This document shows positions 62,601 through 64,000 of a stretch of 64,000 bases of DNA, one piece after another; positions within the stretch are counted from its first letter, which is position 1; every line of letters begins with the position of its first letter. The notes beneath the pieces were generated by a model. The model saw only the letters and a program-made list of their open reading frames with translations, was not told where the DNA came from and did not search any database. The position numbers and the translations under genes were made by a program. Source of the stretch: Strigamia acuminata (Eukaryota; Arthropoda; Chilopoda; Geophilomorpha; Linotaeniidae); NCBI GenBank assembly GCA_949358305.1, contig OX442315.1, positions 27,926,427 to 27,990,426 on the forward strand, given 5' to 3'.

Positions 62601-62859
62601 TGCCATACTTACTCGGAATCTTTCTTCTTATTTTCTGGTATAGTAGCGTCGTAAGATTGCATGTAAAATTGCGGTGGGCGTTGTCCTCCCGTGATGGACA
62701 ATTTCTCCTCTTTAGTCGACTGGAATTCTCGTTCCGAGATGCGCCCATTCTGATCTTCAGCTTTGACGTAAAGTACATATTCCTTGTCCAGTTGGAATGG
62801 CCCAGTACCACGAGTTCGCACTTCTCCAGATCTCTCATCCACTTCAAACCGACCGCCAG
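53461..62859 (-). CDS. CadN: Neural cadherin (CadN-type), partial gene, 11 internal exons
   Basis: The exons on the minus strand, in transcript order, are 62859-62613, 62412-62196, 61697-61586, 60585-60190, 60131-59893, 59612-59487, 59421-59083, 58997-58807, 57788-57599, 57429-57247 and 53653-53461. Joined, they give 2,433 nt with no stop and consistent phase at all ten junctions. The product is part of the calcium-dependent homophilic adhesion receptor of neurons and other cells, acting at the plasma membrane. Six complete cadherin repeats and two partial ones are visible, with inter-repeat motifs such as DVNDNPPKF, DVNDNKPVF and DINDNPPLF. Exon-by-exon order and many peptide stretches (for example QKGTKF, DYESIKEYNLTIRVE, ASDEDADNNGAIVY) match Drosophila CadN from memory. 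Both ends are open: the first exon starts in a split codon and the last ends at a GT donor. The signal peptide, laminin G/EGF region, membrane segment and catenin-binding tail lie outside. The CadN paralogue CadN2 or a local duplicate cannot be excluded. Confidence 0.95.
54376..54500. mobile_element. Foldback (MITE-like) element in cadherin intron
   Basis: The left arm (54,376-54,424) reads TGATGCCAAAATGAAAT, then AAAAATC and GTCTGCGCACATAA. The reverse complement of the right arm (54,453-54,500) gives TGATGCTAAAATGAAATTC, then AAAAATC and GTCTGGGCACATAA. About 45 bases pair with few mismatches around a spacer of about 28 bases. There is no coding capacity. Confidence 0.75.
55104..55205 (+). 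repeat. T15 and A19 homopolymers, potential hairpin
   Basis: A 15-base T-run (55,104-55,118) and a 19-base A-run (55,187-55,205) about 70 bases apart could pair. They are also a site where sequencing length errors are likely. Confidence 0.8.
57247..57429 (-). CDS. CadN: Neural cadherin exon j (linker DVNDEIP)
   Basis: A 183-nt exon of 61 codons, phase 0 at both ends, with acceptor TTAAATAG and donor GTAACA. It begins NNGAQQLASEATIYIILEDVNDE, then IPLFTESEQGSVLEGEKVGSL and INAIDKDGTYPYNQ. The linker DVNDEIPLF is a slight variant of DxNDNxP with Glu in the fifth position. The next coding exon is 3.6 kb further downstream. Confidence 0.94.
57599..57788 (-). CDS. CadN: Neural cadherin exon i (repeat core)
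   Basis: A 190-nt exon (one base plus 63 codons) with acceptor CGTTCTAG and a strong donor GTAAGTG. Landmarks are SGIDDNPTVYYSF, STAQTNKFDTFYVQQR, WADIFVN and DYESIKEYNLTIRVE, the last being close to Drosophila CadN as I remember it. This repeat lacks the usual DxD motif at its first strands (SGIDDN instead), in keeping with the non-canonical linker in exon h. It has one sequon, NLT. The exon ends at phase 0. Confidence 0.94.
57789..58806 (-). other. Cadherin intron between exons h and i (1.0 kb)
   Basis: GT...AG ends. It contains a foldback element at 58,322-58,458 and AT-rich sequence otherwise. Confidence 0.85.
58322..58458. mobile_element. Foldback (MITE-like) element in cadherin intron
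   Basis: The left arm (58,322-58,374) contains CATAAAGTCATTTAAACTTG, then TTTACATTTATTAAACCAGTC and TAAA. The reverse complement of the right arm (58,403-58,458) contains CATAAAGTCGTTTAAACTTG, then TTTATATTTTTAAACCAG and CCTAAA. The match runs over about 50 bases. The loop is about 28 bases. This fits a short palindromic transposable element; flanking duplication is unclear. Confidence 0.78.
58807..58997 (-). CDS. CadN: Neural cadherin exon h (linker lacking DxNDN)
   Basis: A 191-nt exon (63 codons plus AG) with acceptor TTATAG and donor GTGAGG. It begins KEGYAFQAIAQDKGVPPLS. The inter-repeat segment is VVDRANNPPVWDQ (residues 28-40), in which the Asp-Asn of the normal DxNDN calcium motif is replaced by R-A-N-N. 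The next repeat starts TTYGPVYIKENTTVGTRIVSLKA. A potential sequon NTT is present. The terminal AG joins an A in exon i to give Arg. Confidence 0.93.
59083..59421 (-). CDS. CadN: Neural cadherin exon g (repeat end, linker, most of next repeat)
   Basis: A 339-nt exon of 113 codons, phase 0 at both ends, with acceptor TTTTCTTAG and donor GTAAGC. It starts VFDREGEDGKF, the typical D-R-E calcium motif of cadherins, followed by SVTVKATDLGNPPLEGVCS. The canonical linker TDINDNPPLFDRQ lies at about residues 38-50. The next repeat contains SIGTNILRVSASDEDADNN and GWIILKKPLD at its end. The open frame runs past the donor for 15 codons before a stop; the splice to exon h restores the family sequence. 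Confidence 0.95.
59487..59612 (-). CDS. CadN: Neural cadherin exon f (short internal piece of a repeat)
   Basis: A 126-nt exon of exactly 42 codons, phase 0 on both sides, with acceptor CGGTTAG and donor GTGAAG. It begins VTATDEDKGQNGQVQYSIV (calcium-binding DED) and continues QQPNQKGTKFIVDQATGDI up to KTNK. Because it is symmetric, skipping it would keep the reading frame but delete a calcium-site strand of the repeat. Nothing in the sequence shows that it is skipped. Confidence 0.94.
59893..60131 (-). CDS. CadN: Neural cadherin exon e (repeat end, canonical linker)
   Basis: A 239-nt exon (two bases plus 79 codons) with acceptor TTTTTTCAG and donor GTATAA. It continues the turn of exon d with VIRLHN, then LDKDKYELNVTARDDG and an unusual vicinal cysteine pair, SCCENG (residues 27-32). 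The linker FITDVNDNKPVFKDC follows at about residues 46-60. Drosophila CadN, as I recall it, has the same adjacent cysteines and a Cys shortly after the linker, so this is probably a family-specific disulfide arrangement. NVT is a potential glycosylation sequon. Confidence 0.94.
60190..60585 (-). CDS. CadN: Neural cadherin exon d (most of two repeats)
   Basis: The largest exon here: 396 nt, with TT, 131 codons and a final G. The acceptor is TTTTCTAG and the donor GTAATT. It opens with RATDADSEQNAQIEYSV; DADSEQ corresponds to the DxD calcium-binding strand. The repeat ends in YTKNKNDEPPKF (residues 69-79), a linker without the usual DxNDN sequence. The next repeat begins DVYTPNVDENAGPNTLVTTVVASDKDGD, split over calcium residues DEN and DKD, and reaches the FTIEEMTG turn at the exon end. 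It carries a potential N-glycosylation sequon (NFT). Confidence 0.95.
60586..61585 (-). other. Cadherin intron between exons c and d (1.0 kb)
   Basis: Canonical ends. AT-rich with A-runs near 61,490-61,515. No coding sequence seen. Confidence 0.85.
61586..61697 (-). CDS. CadN: Neural cadherin exon c (canonical calcium-binding linker)
   Basis: A short 112-nt exon (37 codons plus one base) with acceptor CCCTTGCAG and donor GTGACT. It carries the canonical inter-repeat linker TDVNDNPPKF at residues 6-15, where Asp and Asn side chains bind calcium in cadherins, followed by the start of the next repeat, ELPDYQAHNVDEDIPIGTS. The Glu in VDED is part of the calcium site at the top of a repeat. The last base joins TT of the next exon to form Val. 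Confidence 0.93.
61698..62195 (-). other. Cadherin intron between exons b and c (0.5 kb) with two hairpins
   Basis: Canonical ends. A perfect 9-bp stem (ACGATGCAC/GTGCATCGT, 10-base loop) lies at 61,818-61,845. A longer imperfect hairpin lies at 61,972-62,010, with arms TGGTTCT..TCA(A)GGTTA around a 4-base loop. No exon is seen. Confidence 0.8.
61972..62010. repeat. Intronic hairpin
   Basis: TGGTTCTTGTCAGGTTA pairs with TAACCTTGATGAGAACCA around ATTA, with two mismatched bases and one bulge. It could fold in the cadherin pre-mRNA. Confidence 0.7.
62196..62412 (-). CDS. CadN: Neural cadherin exon b (core of a cadherin repeat)
   Basis: A 217-nt exon with acceptor TTTCGCAG and donor GTATGA. 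Its first base completes an Asp codon begun in exon a, and 72 codons follow. Landmarks are REIRYTLKAQG (residues 12-22), TFNIGPSTGIVKLAKELDYE and SLIVTATEDSGGFSTSVE. These correspond to the middle and final strands of a cadherin repeat, with the usual pattern of a turn (GPSTGIV) followed by LDYE. It ends at phase 0. Confidence 0.93.
62613..62859 (-). CDS. CadN: Neural cadherin exon a (end of one cadherin repeat, start of next)
   Basis: A 247-nt exon preceded by acceptor TTTAG and followed by donor GTAAGT. It opens with two bases of a split codon, then 81 codons, then two bases (GA). It begins GGRFEVDERSGEVRTRG, contains EYVLYVKAEDQNG around residue 27-38, and reaches the inter-repeat segment GGQRPPQFY at about residue 58-65. 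The next repeat starts with SYDATIPENKKKDS. This linker has no DxNDN calcium motif. The exon entering it lies beyond the right edge of what can be recognised here (62,860-64,000 shows none). Confidence 0.93.
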
Positions 62860-64000
62860 CTAAATTGAATTGAAAAACAAAAATTCATTTCATGTTTTTT
62901 CCACTCCTCACATTTATTTCCCATGCGCTTGCAGTTTTCTAAATTTCATCTTCCGCCGGAGCCAAATGACAAATCCCATGAGACTCCTTAAGACTTTTTC
63001 CAAACTCTTTTCATTTAATTATTTGTTTATTTATTTCTTAAAGTAAAACAAACATTTTTTTCCCACCTCCAACCCCACGTGTGATTATTTTCATTAGCAA
63101 CAAGGCTATTCCAATGACTCTCTTTTACTCCTGACTCCAAAACATAAATGTACGGTAGTCCCGGACTAATTTATATTATACAATCAAGTAGCAGCAAGCA
63201 CTAAACCTTATCTACTAATTTTCCAAACTACCCACTTCTATACTGTTTTCTGTTGTCTTCATTACATGGGCGCAATACGGTATCTAATTAAATGATTGCA
63301 TCCGCACAGATGGACAAGACACATAAACGAGGCCATTTTCTGAGTGTGAGACACACAAAAGAAACAATAATTAAAAGGTAAGAAAATTGATTCTCATCAC
63401 GTGAGCGTTATTGTGAAAATTGCATTTCGCAATCGTTTTGCGGTGTTAGTAAGCGAGAAAAATACGACGTTGGTCAGTTTGCACCGATGTTAACGGCCAT
63501 TGAAATCCAACCTAATCACCTTTATTCGTGCCAAAACTTCACTCATTTTCCTTACCGCCAAGTATCGGCCATAACGACTCATTTAACTCCAAAACCACAC
63601 ATTTAAAAATACAGTATTTGCATGAATTCTGCAACTTCAACTTGCCTCTTTACACTTTCTCCCCACATTTTGCCCTTTTGCAAATTACTTCCTCATTCCT
63701 ATAATCAATTTTCTTGTGTAATTGCACAGGCGCGAGCAATTTCCCCCATCACGCAGCGACCAAATGTTACGTTCCCATTGCTCCGAGAATAAGATGCCAT
63801 TTTTGTTTATGTGCGATTGCAAAAAAGGGTCAAGCCACTTTCCTCGCGCACTGTGCAATTATATTTTTCATAATTTAATTAACTAAAAATTAATTAATGT
63901 GGAAACAATCTACGTCCGGCTTCATACACTGCCCTAAGAAGTCCTCCTTTAAGGGATTTAGGTGTAGATTCGAAGGTTTAATTTTAAAAAAATTAATAAT
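62860..64000 (-). other. Cadherin intron upstream of exon a (open to right edge)
   Basis: It starts, in transcript direction, beyond the window and ends at the acceptor of exon a. AT-rich. No cadherin exon or other feature is recognisable. Confidence 0.8.

Noticed and set aside
1-64000. CRISPR array, phage or bacterial operon
   Set aside because: No regularly spaced repeats, no ribosome-binding-site-led gene clusters; spliced metazoan exons are present.

Overview
This window is a piece of an animal nuclear genome, most likely an arthropod. It is AT-rich, has spliced genes with GT-AG introns, and carries interspersed short inverted-repeat elements. The one gene I can identify with confidence is a classical neural (N-type) cadherin, orthologous to Drosophila CadN as far as I can judge from memory of that protein. 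It is read on the minus strand from about 62,859 down to 53,461. I cannot name the species.

Right part (53,461-62,859). Eleven coding exons encode about 810 residues of the extracellular region: six complete cadherin repeats plus a partial repeat at each end. All eleven exons join in frame, with canonical splice sites and matching phases at every junction. The first exon here begins inside a split codon, and the last ends with an open donor after one base of a codon. The signal peptide, N-terminal repeats, remaining repeats, membrane segment and cytoplasmic tail therefore lie outside the window. The introns between these exons run from 58 bases to 3.6 kb. Two of them contain foldback elements.

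Left part (1-53,460). No further cadherin exon is recognisable here, and no other gene can be supported. Because the last exon ends in an open donor, this stretch is best explained as one very long intron, or part of one. It holds: a foldback (MITE-like) element of about 535 bp at 9,968-10,502; a tRNA-Val(CAC)-like SINE head near 24,130; a dispersed repeat in two copies near 10,668 and 38,944; a short foldback at 52,362-52,475; and several tandem and low-complexity tracts. Islands of higher GC or denser motif content near 6,590-7,120, 16,256-16,680, 21,366-22,050 and 36,880-37,450 could be regulatory elements or undetected exons. The 21.4-22.0 kb island ends, on the cadherin sense strand, in an ATG with a short hydrophobic peptide and a donor-like site.

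Open frames of up to about 200 codons in the left part mostly start at GTG or TTG, lie in T-poor tracts and resemble no family I know. I treat them as chance frames.
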